Shown: positions 40,698 to 48,797 of the stretch, piece after piece
Numbering within the stretch: position 1 is the stretch's first letter
How the letters are laid out: each line of letters begins with the position of its first letter
Assembly (NCBI GenBank): GCA_963667425.1
Contig: OY763407.1
Coordinates: 806,001-870,000 of the forward strand
Source of the DNA: G963667425 sp963667425 [NCBI: bacterium]
GTDB lineage: Bacteria > UBP6 > UBA1177
Reading direction: 5' to 3'
Length of the DNA stretch: 64,000 nt
Notes under the pieces: generated by a model
What the model saw: only the letters and a program-made list of their open reading frames with translations
What the model was told of the DNA's origin: nothing
The model's database searches: none
Made by a program: the position numbers and the translations under genes

Positions 40698-42326
40698 ATG
40701 ACAACAAAAATACCGGCAGATTTTACGCCAAAAACAACACTTATAGTTGGAGATAAACTATTAGGTGTTAATAGCGCAGATTTGGCTACTTCGGGCAAGA
40801 TGAAAGAAATGCTTGTCGATGTTGATACGTTACAGGCAGATGTGAATGAAACAAATCCGGCGAAAGCTGGATATATAAAAAATTTGCCTAATTTGGATGT
40901 TTTGGATGGTATTGATGAGTTTGAAGGTTCATATAGTTTTGGAGTAGAAGAAGATCTGGCATCTAATAATTTTGGGTCAATAGGTTTTGGTATGGGGCTT
41001 GCCTGTGCACCTTTTGCAATGAGTTCAGGCGGCTATACCATTTCAGGTATCAATGTTCCTATACTTAGATTTGAAAGTTATGCATCAAAAGGAACATGGA
41101 TTTCAATGTTTTATGATAAAAATGATATTGTAGATTATTCAGGCACATTATATATTGCTAAAACAGAACATTCTTCATCATCATCACCTGACAGCGATAC
41201 AACTAACTGGGAAGTTTTTTCAAAAACAATACCTACAGGTGTTGAACAGTGGGCAAATTTTTATTTTGCAGGTGATAAACGTCTGTTTTTAAAAGGTGTT
41301 GCCACATGGAGCGATACAACATGGAAAGAAGATGCTATCTCTTTCTATAATGATAATTTTTATCAATGTAATAATGAGATTGAATCTGCCACGGGACTTA
41401 CACCTGACAATGATTCCTCTAACTGGGGGCTTTTACCAGCTTTACCTGAAAACAAGATCATTCTTCAGGCAGGTTCAGGCTTAATGGGGGATATGCATGC
41501 ATATTATCAAAAATCAGAGCTTTACTTTAAAAAAGTTATTTTTGTTGATTATGATGCAACCAATGATGAAACTATCCTTACATACTGGAACGGTCTTGAT
41601 TATGATTCCAGTCTGAGTAATAATAATGATGGTCTAACTGCAATTGCCTGTAATAATTCCAAGTTTATGAATGACGGATTTGAAACACTTTTAATGTCAG
41701 ATCCGGATTCTTTTGTAATGTGTTCTAATGCAGAAGGTCTTGGAACTACTGCAACGGGATTTTGCTCGAAAACTTCAAATTTTGGTTCTATTGCATCGAA
41801 AGCCTGCAGCTCCGCACAGGGAGTCTATTCAAAATCTAATTTCTATGGTTCTGTGGCTCATTCTTCTACCTGTGAAGTACAATCTGGCGAAGAAATAGGT
41901 GAAGCAATTCCAGATAAACTGCAGCAGTACGAGAGAATTGTGGTTGATACAACAACAGAAGGTGCTGCATCATCAAACTTGAGTTTGATAAATCCTTCTC
42001 TTTCTGTGTTTTCTGGAAGCAGACAAGCTTCTAATATCGTAATCCCTTCAGGTTCACTCTTCCGTTTTACAGCTGAAATTTCAGGTATGGAAACAACAAC
42101 AGGTGAAGATGTCGCCTACACAGTTAAAGGCGCTATTAACACCAAACTTACAACTCCAGCTTTGACTTGGAGTAATGTCACAACAGATTATGAAAATGCA
42201 GACTTAAATGGTTGTGATGTTTCTGTTTCCATGGGCTCTTCAAATAATCTTGAAATCAGCTGTGCCGGTGTAGCCGATAAAACTATCAAGTGGGTTGCCA
42301 CGATTCACTTTACGGAGGTAAAATAA
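40698..42326 (+). CDS. Tail fibre protein (fibre 5, rightward set)
   Basis: A 542-residue fibre with two CBM5/12-like carbohydrate-binding segments at about residues 131-172 ('GTWISMFYDKNDIVDYSG' to 'NWEVF') and 203-245 ('WSDTTWKEDAISF' to 'NWGLL'). YadA-head-like Ser/Ala/Gly repeats follow ('GLGTTATGFCSKTSNFGSIA'). The C-terminal 80 residues closely match those of fibre 3 on the opposite strand ('GMETTTGEDVAYTVKGAINT', 'GVADKTIKWVATIHF'). It probably recognises surface glycans. Confidence 0.75.
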   Translation: MTTKIPADFTPKTTLIVGDKLLGVNSADLATSGKMKEMLVDVDTLQADVNETNPAKAGYIKNLPNLDVLDGIDEFEGSYSFGVEEDLASNNFGSIGFGMGLACAPFAMSSGGYTISGINVPILRFESYASKGTWISMFYDKNDIVDYSGTLYIAKTEHSSSSSPDSDTTNWEVFSKTIPTGVEQWANFYFAGDKRLFLKGVATWSDTTWKEDAISFYNDNFYQCNNEIESATGLTPDNDSSNWGLLPALPENKIILQAGSGLMGDMHAYYQKSELYFKKVIFVDYDATNDETILTYWNGLDYDSSLSNNNDGLTAIACNNSKFMNDGFETLLMSDPDSFVMCSNAEGLGTTATGFCSKTSNFGSIASKACSSAQGVYSKSNFYGSVAHSSTCEVQSGEEIGEAIPDKLQQYERIVVDTTTEGAASSNLSLINPSLSVFSGSRQASNIVIPSGSLFRFTAEISGMETTTGEDVAYTVKGAINTKLTTPALTWSNVTTDYENADLNGCDVSVSMGSSNNLEISCAGVADKTIKWVATIHFTEVK

Positions 42327-42862
42327 TGTTTACAACACAGGGATTAGAACTTTTTGCTGCATGGGAAGCAGATCCAACCCTAAAAAAGCCTATTAAATAT
42401 ATAGGATTAGGTTCAGGAGAACCTACACACACAACAGATCAGATTTCACTGAATGATCAAAAATATTTTGGTGAAATAACTCGCATATATAGCAATGCTG
42501 AAGATGAAACGATTGCTGTTGTTGAAGCTATTGTTAATTTTGAGACACGTGATTTTACTGTAAGAGAAGTTGGTCTATATGTGGAAGGAGAGACAGAAGA
42601 AACACCAATTCTTGTATGGGTTTCTGAACATCCTGAAATGTATATTCCAGCTAACAGCAGTATGATAGCTGGTGAAATAATATCCATACCAATTCAGTTC
42701 AATTCAGCAGATCAGGTGACACTTGAAACAACAAATGGTGGATTGTGCACAATAGAAGGAATGTTTGAACAACTTATAGGACAAGCTGCAGTAACAGCAA
42801 TTAGAGAAATAGAAACAGCCGAAGAGATCGGTAGAATCAAAAATTATATATTTAACAATTAA
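42326..42862 (+). CDS. Tail collar / gpH N-terminal-type protein
   Basis: Start set at 42326: GGAGG lies eight bases upstream and the ATG overlaps the previous stop (TAATG). The 178-residue protein matches the DUF3751-type N-terminus of P2 gpH-like fibres ('GLELFAAWEADPTLKKPIKY', 'FETRDFTVREVGLYVEG', 'MIAGEIISIPIQF'). It lacks a long distal domain, so it may be the adaptor that fibres attach to, or a fibre stripped of its tip. Confidence 0.75.
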   Translation: MFTTQGLELFAAWEADPTLKKPIKYIGLGSGEPTHTTDQISLNDQKYFGEITRIYSNAEDETIAVVEAIVNFETRDFTVREVGLYVEGETEETPILVWVSEHPEMYIPANSSMIAGEIISIPIQFNSADQVTLETTNGGLCTIEGMFEQLIGQAAVTAIREIETAEEIGRIKNYIFNN

Positions 42863-42876
42863 AAGGAGAAACCATT

Positions 42877-43806
42877 ATGCCTGATTTCAAAACTGCATTA
42901 ACGCATTTAAACAACTTTGTAACAGTTGTAAAAAACTGGGCGACACAAATGCACAACATTTTTTTTGCATCTGCTCCAGCTGATGTTACAGTAAAAGTTA
43001 TTAACGAAGACAACACAATAGGTGAAACAACAATTAAAAACTATGCAAAAATGCAAAGTGAAGTTGAAGAATTAAAAGATAGTCTTAGAAGCTGGGAAGA
43101 AACAATTACATCTACAGTTGATGGAACAATACTTCAAGTTAAGGATTCAGACGAAGTATCTCATGATATTATTAATTATGATGATACTCGTGAATTACTA
43201 TCTTTAGGAAATACAGATAAAGAAATAAAGCTTAATACTTCCGGTACAATAAGCATGAATCAAGGAGCTGATAAGAATTTGGTTATAAAAGCTAGAAGAG
43301 GAAGTAGCGATGATTCATTTGCATATCTACTCCAATATGAACCAACAGATAATGTACTTACATTATTTGGAGATGGTGGTATAAACTTCTATTATAACCA
43401 TAAAATGCAATCATTTTCTAGTATACTATCAGACATAGATGATCTAAATGATCATGTAACAAATTGGTCAGAAGCAGTTACAGCAAATATTCAAGGTACA
43501 GTATTAAAAGGAATTGATAATAATAATGTAGAATCAAGTTTAGTTGGTAATTTTGAAACATATACACAATATGGTTCAACTTCTAAAGATTTAAAATTAC
43601 GCACAAAAAGTGCTGGTAATTTTATTTTTGATGCTGTAACAGGAGATATCGTTTTTAAATCGAATGCAGATAAATCTTTTATTACGTACGATATTGACAA
43701 TAATACATTAAAATTATCAGGGACAGATATAACATTTACTTATGGTTCTGAAACTATTTCTATATCAAGTATTATTTCCAGATTAGAAGCTTTAGAAAAC
43801 GCATAA
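42877..43806 (+). CDS. Fibre-like protein with two internal repeats
   Basis: A 309-residue protein, last gene of the element. An N-terminal helical part ('MPDFKTALTHLNNFVTVVKN') is followed by two related units of about 110 residues (from residue 72, 'SWEETITSTVDGTIL', and 193, 'NWSEAVTANIQGTVL'), each ending in a beta segment and a short helix. The pattern suggests a trimeric fibre or appendage. No family recognised beyond general fibre likeness. Confidence 0.55.
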   Translation: MPDFKTALTHLNNFVTVVKNWATQMHNIFFASAPADVTVKVINEDNTIGETTIKNYAKMQSEVEELKDSLRSWEETITSTVDGTILQVKDSDEVSHDIINYDDTRELLSLGNTDKEIKLNTSGTISMNQGADKNLVIKARRGSSDDSFAYLLQYEPTDNVLTLFGDGGINFYYNHKMQSFSSILSDIDDLNDHVTNWSEAVTANIQGTVLKGIDNNNVESSLVGNFETYTQYGSTSKDLKLRTKSAGNFIFDAVTGDIVFKSNADKSFITYDIDNNTLKLSGTDITFTYGSETISISSIISRLEALENA

Positions 43807-43894
43807 TAGATATCAAAACCTAATTATATCCTGAACAGTTTTATATATTTTTAACTAAAAATTTCTTAAAAACTTATTTCTAATTAAAAAGTTT

Positions 43895-43931
43895 CCTCAA
43901 ACTATTTTCCAAATTCCCTCAAACTATTTTC
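43895..43931 (-). repeat. Candidate MuA-binding sites, right end
   Basis: The 15-mer CCTCAAACTATTTTC occurs at 43895-43909 and 43917-43931, exactly 22 bases apart, which equals the length of one MuA site in Mu. A third degenerate copy (GAAATAAGTTTTTAAGAAA on the minus strand, around 43862-43880) lies further in. A similar motif lies near the left end in the opposite orientation. The outermost copy ends five bases from the ygiQ-type stop codon. Confidence 0.6.
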
Positions 43932-43935
43932 GCTG

Positions 43936-45642
43936 TTATATGCGTTTTTTATTCAATTTCTGATTTACAACTACCCTCTTCTGTTTTTCCATGCTTCCGA
44001 GTTCTTTTTCTACGAATATCGGATTTTTGGTGATTGGGTCTCTCCGGGTGTAAAATATGAGGGTTGATATTGTGGATGGTGTCGGCGTGAATATCTGGAT
44101 TTGTTCGGGATTCATTTTTAGCTCATCTCTGGTGAACTTTTTAAGTTTTTCCATGTCGCTTAGATGACATCCGGGATGTGCGGCTATGAAGTAGTATGTC
44201 AAAAACATTTTTTTGTTCTGTTTTTTTACTGTTTCGTTAAAGAGTTCACGAAATTCAACGAGTTTTTTGGCTGATGGTTTTCCCATTATGCGTAAGACGT
44301 TTTCTTCGCTGTGTTCCGGGGCTATTTTCATCTGTCCTGATATGTGATGCTGGAGTATATTTTTTAAATATTCTTTTCCATGTTTTTTATCTTCAAGTAT
44401 AAGGTCGTATCTGATTCCTGATGCTACAAAGAGGTGTTTCATATATGGAAACTTTCTTATTTTTTCTAAGAGTTTTATCTGTCTTGAATGATCTGGTTTT
44501 AATGATGGGCAGATTTCTGGAAAAAGACATTTTCTATCTCTGCATGGTCCTTGTTTTTCTTTTTTTGAGCATTCGTAGCCATACATGTTTGCGGTTGCTC
44601 CGCCGATATCTGAGATGTTGCCTTTAAATTTTTTCTTTTTTATGAAATTTTCGATTTCTCTTACGATTGATTCTTCACTTCTTGAAACGACTGTTCTTCC
44701 CTGATGGACAGCTATTGCGCAAAAACTGCATTCTCCATAACATCCTCTGTGAGTTGTTACTGAGTAGCGGATTGTATCCATTGCCCTGACCTCACCTTTT
44801 TCTCCGCAATATGGATGCAGCTCATATTCATATGGAAGTTCGTAAACTTTATCAAGCTCTTCAGTTGTAAGAAGCCTTGATGGTCTGTTCTGAACAAGAT
44901 ATCTGTCAGAGTGTTTCTGAAAAAGCACCTCTTTTGACTGCGTTGATGCTTCAACATAAAATTTCATGAATGCTTCTTCAAACTTTTCTTTGCTTTCCTT
45001 GCACTCTTCAAATGATGGAAGCTCTATTCCTGTTTCGGGTTTTTCTTTTGAGATGTAACAAATTCCATCTGTGTTTTCAATTTCATTTCCACTTTTAAAT
45101 TTTTCTGCCAGAGTATACATTGCAAGTTCGCCCATTCCATAGACAAGATAATCTGCTTTTGAGTCAAAAAGGAGTGAACGCCTCAGTGCGTTTGACCAGT
45201 AGTCGTAATGGACGATTCTTCTAAGGCTTGCTTCTATTCCTCCGATTACTATCGGTTTTGTCTCTTTAAAGTTTTTTCTTATGAGGTTTGCGTATGCAAT
45301 AATGGCTCTATCCGGACGTTTTGTGTTTTCTCCTCCAGGCGTTAGATCACATTGATGTCTTTTTTTCTTTGATGCAGTGTAATTTGAAACCATTGAATCA
45401 ACGCAGCCTGATGTTACTGCCCAGAAAAGTTCCGGCTCTCCAAACGCTGTTATATCTTTGTCATTATCTATATCAGGCTGAGAAATAAGTGCAACTTTAA
45501 ATCCTTTATCAACAAGATAGTGTCCGATTACTGATGCGCCTGATGTTGGAGAATCTATATATGCATCACCTGTAATTAATATTATATCCGGCTTTTCCCA
45601 GCCGAGCTTTTGAAGCTCTTTTTTTGTCATTGGCAAAAACAA
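43936..45642 (-). CDS. YgiQ-family radical SAM protein
   Basis: A 568-residue radical SAM protein. The N-terminal domain 'PDIILITGDAYIDSPTSGAS' and 'GGIEASLRRIVHYDYWSNAL' are YgiQ signatures, and the cluster motif is 'CYGECSFCAI' (CxxxCxxC). The C-terminal 'TPTPSTISTLIFYTRRDPIT' is the conserved end of the core. The last codons lie next to the right end of the mobile element and may derive from it, so the final few residues may not be ancestral. The reaction of the family is not established. Confidence 0.88.
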   Translation of the reverse strand: MFLPMTKKELQKLGWEKPDIILITGDAYIDSPTSGASVIGHYLVDKGFKVALISQPDIDNDKDITAFGEPELFWAVTSGCVDSMVSNYTASKKKRHQCDLTPGGENTKRPDRAIIAYANLIRKNFKETKPIVIGGIEASLRRIVHYDYWSNALRRSLLFDSKADYLVYGMGELAMYTLAEKFKSGNEIENTDGICYISKEKPETGIELPSFEECKESKEKFEEAFMKFYVEASTQSKEVLFQKHSDRYLVQNRPSRLLTTEELDKVYELPYEYELHPYCGEKGEVRAMDTIRYSVTTHRGCYGECSFCAIAVHQGRTVVSRSEESIVREIENFIKKKKFKGNISDIGGATANMYGYECSKKEKQGPCRDRKCLFPEICPSLKPDHSRQIKLLEKIRKFPYMKHLFVASGIRYDLILEDKKHGKEYLKNILQHHISGQMKIAPEHSEENVLRIMGKPSAKKLVEFRELFNETVKKQNKKMFLTYYFIAAHPGCHLSDMEKLKKFTRDELKMNPEQIQIFTPTPSTISTLIFYTRRDPITKNPIFVEKELGSMEKQKRVVVNQKLNKKRI

Positions 45643-45649
45643 AAGCGCC

Positions 45650-46312
45650 TCAGTTTTTCTTTACAATAGTTAAAGCGTTTTTAAAGATGTGAGATTCAGG
45701 AACAATTCCTCTGACTGATGAAAGCGGATAGACAACAGAATTTTTCCCTATGATGGTTCCAGGATTAAGCACCGAATTACAGCCTATTTCAGCAAAGTCT
45801 CCAACTATTGCAGAAAATTTTCTTAAACCAGTGTCTATTTTTTCTTCACCGTTTTTTACAAAAACATTTCCTTTTATAGATTTAACATTACTTAATATAA
45901 CGCCAGCGCCGATATGAGATTTGTATCCCATTATCGAGTCACCGACATAGTTAAAATGTGGAATTTGAGCTTCATTAAATATAAATGAATTTTTTATTTC
46001 ACATGAGTTACCAATTACCGCACCTTTTCCAATTATGGCGTTTCCTCTTATAAAGGCATTGTGTCTAAGCTCTGCTTCATCACAAATTATTGCCGGAGCT
46101 GTAATTGAAGCTGAAGGAGCAATCTTGACATTTTCTCCAACCCAGATATTTTTTTCTATCTCTTTAAATCTCTTACTTGTTTCTGTCTCACGAAAGTTTT
46201 TTATAAACGCACCTATTTCAGACAAAATTTCCCATGCGTTCTCTGCATTATCAAATATCTCAGGGAATTCTGTTTTTGAAAGATCAAAAAAAAGAGTTGG
46301 CTTAAATTTCAT
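45650..46312 (-). CDS. Left-handed beta-helix sugar-nucleotidyltransferase-like protein
   Basis: A 220-residue protein with a helical N-terminal region and about nine hexapeptide-repeat turns ('ASITAPAIICDEAEL', 'AIIGKGAVIGNSCEI', 'AIVGDFAEIGCNSVL'). It resembles the C-terminal acyltransferase half of GlmU/glucose-1-phosphate thymidylyltransferase-like proteins but has no nucleotidyltransferase domain. A role in sugar nucleotide or cell-envelope metabolism is likely. It overlaps the M50 gene by one base (TAATG). Confidence 0.75.
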   Translation of the reverse strand: MKFKPTLFFDLSKTEFPEIFDNAENAWEILSEIGAFIKNFRETETSKRFKEIEKNIWVGENVKIAPSASITAPAIICDEAELRHNAFIRGNAIIGKGAVIGNSCEIKNSFIFNEAQIPHFNYVGDSIMGYKSHIGAGVILSNVKSIKGNVFVKNGEEKIDTGLRKFSAIVGDFAEIGCNSVLNPGTIIGKNSVVYPLSSVRGIVPESHIFKNALTIVKKN

Positions 46313-46977
46313 TAATGAACTCCCATTAATAACCTGGGAAGATATGTAAGCACTGCATATAAGAAATTTGCAGGATAGGAAAGAAAGGAGAAAGAATTCC
46401 TTTGTAGAATTATAATAAGTATAAATATTAAAAAGCTGTATCTTTCCATAAGAAGGAAATATCTGTCATACTTTGCGGGCATAATTCCCATAAGTATCTT
46501 GCTTCCATCAAGTGGAGGAACTGGTATAAGATTAAAAAGTGCAAGAAATATGTTAATATAGACAAATGCCTGAGCCATAACAATAGCCGTTTCTAAATTT
46601 GTATATTTATAAAAAGCCACCATTACAAAAGAACCTATAAAAGCCATAATAAAATTTGAAACAGGACCTGCAAGAGCAACAAGCATTGTTCCTTTTCTCA
46701 TGTTTACATGACGGTAAAAACGGTATGGATTAAATGGAACTGGTTTTGCCCAGCCAAAAGATGTTGTTCCACCTGAAAAAACGAGCAGCATAATTGGTAA
46801 AAAAATAGTTCCTATAGGATCAATATGTGGAATTGGATTTAACGTAAGTCTTCCCATTCTGGCTGCTGTATCATCTCCAAGTTTATAGGCTGCCCAGCCG
46901 TGAGCAACTTCATGTACAATAATTGAAAGAAGTACTACTGGTGCCCATTTTAAAATATTTGCTATCATTTCAATCAT
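46312..46977 (-). CDS. M50 site-2 protease-family membrane peptidase
   Basis: A 221-residue polytopic metalloprotease. The zinc motif HEVAH is at residues 22-26 ('SIIVHEVAHGWAAYKLGD'), and the third ligand region is 'FNLIPVPPLDGSKIL'. About five hydrophobic helices are seen. It belongs to the short SpoIVFB/rhomboid-like M50B group without PDZ domains. Substrate unknown. It overlaps XerD by eight bases. Confidence 0.88.
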   Translation of the reverse strand: MIEMIANILKWAPVVLLSIIVHEVAHGWAAYKLGDDTAARMGRLTLNPIPHIDPIGTIFLPIMLLVFSGGTTSFGWAKPVPFNPYRFYRHVNMRKGTMLVALAGPVSNFIMAFIGSFVMVAFYKYTNLETAIVMAQAFVYINIFLALFNLIPVPPLDGSKILMGIMPAKYDRYFLLMERYSFLIFILIIILQRNSFSFLSYPANFLYAVLTYLPRLLMGVH

Positions 46978-47896
46978 CTGATTCTCCTTTTTTTCCTGTG
47001 CGCGGATGCAGTTTCTTAAATTCTTCTATCATTTTTGCGCGTTCAACATGGGTGTAAACTTCAGTTGTGTTTATGCTTGCATGTCCAAGCATCATTTGAA
47101 GACTTCTCAAATCAGCCCCTCCTTCAAGAAGATGGGTTGCAAAAGTGTGTCTTAGTTTATGCGGTGAAATATTTTTGTCAATGCCGGCTTTTATAGTAAA
47201 AGATTTTATCTTTTTCCATATTCCCTGCCTTGAAAATCCTTTTCCGCTTTTATTTACAAAAAGATAATCAACAAAAGCGCCCGGCTTTAACATATAGTGT
47301 CTTACATTTTTTATATATTCGTCCAAAAAATTTACTGCACTGTCTGAAAGCGGAACAATTCTTTCTTTGGATCCTTTTCCAAGAACTCTGACAACGCCTT
47401 CTTTCAGAAAGACATTCTGGATTTTAAGCTCAATAAGTTCAGAAACACGAAGTCCTGAAGAATAGAAAAGTTCAAGTATTGTTCTATCTCTGAATCCTTC
47501 ATGTGTTTCAAGATCAGGTGTTTCCATAAAATCATGAATCTCGTTGCCGCTCATAAAAACAGGAAGATTCCTGCTCATTTTTACAGGTTCAAATCCATCA
47601 AGAACTTTTGGTGAGAGTATTTCTTTTTCTATTAAAAATTTCATATAGCTTTTTATACATGAAAGTTTTCTTGCAAGGGATGTTTCTTTTACTCCGCACT
47701 CTTTTGAAAGATAAACTGCAAATTCTCCAATGACGAATTGATCACAGACAGAAACATCAAGACACTTTGCGTCTAAAAAGGATGTAAATTGAGCTAGATC
47801 TCTGCTGTATGAATCAAGAGTGTTTTTTGCGACTCTTTTTTCCAGCTTGAGAAAATTTATATAACGATTAAGCCATGTCCTGCGAACTTCTGACAC
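46970..47896 (-). CDS. xerD: Tyrosine recombinase XerD/XerC
   Basis: Start set at the GTG at 47896 (GGG upstream), which overlaps the end of the cyclase gene; a longer frame to 47971 would run far into that gene. The 308-residue protein has an N-terminal SAM-like core-binding domain and the catalytic tetrad: R in 'SSGLRVSELIEL', H-x-x-R in 'SPHKLRHTFATHLL', H in 'MLGHASINTTEVYTHV' and the Tyr of 'EVYTHV'. It resolves chromosome dimers at dif with a partner not in this window. XerD versus XerC cannot be separated with certainty. Confidence 0.85.
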   Translation of the reverse strand: MSEVRRTWLNRYINFLKLEKRVAKNTLDSYSRDLAQFTSFLDAKCLDVSVCDQFVIGEFAVYLSKECGVKETSLARKLSCIKSYMKFLIEKEILSPKVLDGFEPVKMSRNLPVFMSGNEIHDFMETPDLETHEGFRDRTILELFYSSGLRVSELIELKIQNVFLKEGVVRVLGKGSKERIVPLSDSAVNFLDEYIKNVRHYMLKPGAFVDYLFVNKSGKGFSRQGIWKKIKSFTIKAGIDKNISPHKLRHTFATHLLEGGADLRSLQMMLGHASINTTEVYTHVERAKMIEEFKKLHPRTGKKGESDD

Positions 47897-48779
47897 AATT
47901 ACGCCCTGCCGATTTGGCCAAATATAGATTTTTATCTGCTTCTGCAAGAAGATCTTCAACTGTTCTAACATTTTTATCTATTATTGAAGATACTCCTGCA
48001 CTTATGGTTATCGAGATTGTTTCATCTTTAAAATTCATAGGTTTTTCCCTAAAGAGGTCGAGAATTCTTTCTGCAAGAGGTAAAAGGCTTTCAGGATTGC
48101 ACTCTCTTACTATTATTACAAATTCTTCTCCACCATACCTGCAAAGAACATCTCCAAGTCTCAGATGACCTGTTATTCTTTTTACGAGTTCTTTTAAAAC
48201 TTCATCTCCGGCAAGATGTCCGTAAGTATCATTTACCTGTTTAAAATGATCCACATCAATCATTATTAGAGCAAGCTGCTGATAGTGTCTTAAGGAATGT
48301 GAAAACTCACTTGTTATCCTGTCAAGAAAATAGCGTTTATTATATGCCTGCGTAAGTGTATCTTTTATAACACTTTCATACATGTTTGCCTGAAATTCGG
48401 CTTCAAAGGAATCCTGAAGGACAAATTTTAAAACTGTTGAGCTACCAAGCTGAATTCTTACACCGTTGGTTATTGATGAAAAAGAAACAGGAACACCATT
48501 TACAAAAGTTCCGTTTGTGCTCTTCATATCAGTAATTGTAGCTTCTCCTGATAAATCAATGTCTATTGCAGCGTGAACTCTTGAAATACTGCTTTCCCTA
48601 AGTGTTATATCACACTCATCGCCTCTGCCGATTATTATCCTGTTCTTTTTAAGTTTATATATCATTCCTACATTTATACCTGAAATAACCAGAAGACATG
48701 GGATTGTTTCAACTTTTCCCTTCGAACTTTCTCCTATAAGAGCATTTATATCTTTTACCCTTGTTTTTTCATCACACAT
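47868..48779 (-). CDS. FHA-GGDEF diguanylate cyclase
   Basis: A 303-residue protein with an N-terminal FHA domain ('IIGRGDECDITLRESSISRVHA' spans residues 47-68; 'STNGTFVNG' follows) and a C-terminal GGDEF domain ('DTLTQAYNKRYFLDRI', 'CRYGGEEFVIIV'). It should make cyclic di-GMP in response to binding a phosphothreonine partner. A soluble protein without membrane helices, it is the upstream gene of the xerD-M50-beta-helix group. Confidence 0.88.
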   Translation of the reverse strand: MCDEKTRVKDINALIGESSKGKVETIPCLLVISGINVGMIYKLKKNRIIIGRGDECDITLRESSISRVHAAIDIDLSGEATITDMKSTNGTFVNGVPVSFSSITNGVRIQLGSSTVLKFVLQDSFEAEFQANMYESVIKDTLTQAYNKRYFLDRITSEFSHSLRHYQQLALIMIDVDHFKQVNDTYGHLAGDEVLKELVKRITGHLRLGDVLCRYGGEEFVIIVRECNPESLLPLAERILDLFREKPMNFKDETISITISAGVSSIIDKNVRTVEDLLAEADKNLYLAKSAGRNCVRSSQDMA

Positions 48780-48797
48780 CGCATGCCTCCGAGGGAA

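Larger units (their letters stand above)
14761..43955 (+). mobile_element. Mu-like transposable element encoding a contractile tail but no head
   Basis: Borders are approximate. The content between kamA and the ygiQ-type gene is a coherent phage-type block: repressor, Cro/Ner-like protein, MuA, MuB, GemA, DUF3164, Mor, then lysis, fibre and tail operons. Candidate ends are TG at 14761 and CA at 43955, chosen because both read TGAA followed by an A-tract and GAAAATAG-like motifs when read inwards. The flanking five bases do not match, so the ends could be off by tens to a hundred bases. No terminase, portal, protease, scaffold or capsid gene was found anywhere inside. It could be a transposable tailocin or a phage that lost its head genes. 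Confidence 0.8.

Noticed and set aside
28270-43806. Type VI secretion system or extracellular contractile injection system
   Set aside because: No TssB/TssC, ClpV, TssJLM or eCIS-type AAA ATPase and toxin genes; holin, endolysin and spanins indicate phage-type lysis, and tail families are P2-like.
20680-43806. Diversity-generating retroelement or Gin-type invertase driving fibre variation
   Set aside because: No reverse transcriptase, template/variable repeat pair or serine recombinase was found in the element.
14751-43965. Five-base target-site duplication
   Set aside because: Bases beside the candidate ends (gaaga and atttc) do not match, and no other TG/CA pairing tested by eye gave a match.
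46970-47896. Integrase of the mobile element
   Set aside because: It is a housekeeping Xer-type recombinase 3 kb outside the element, co-transcribed with host genes.
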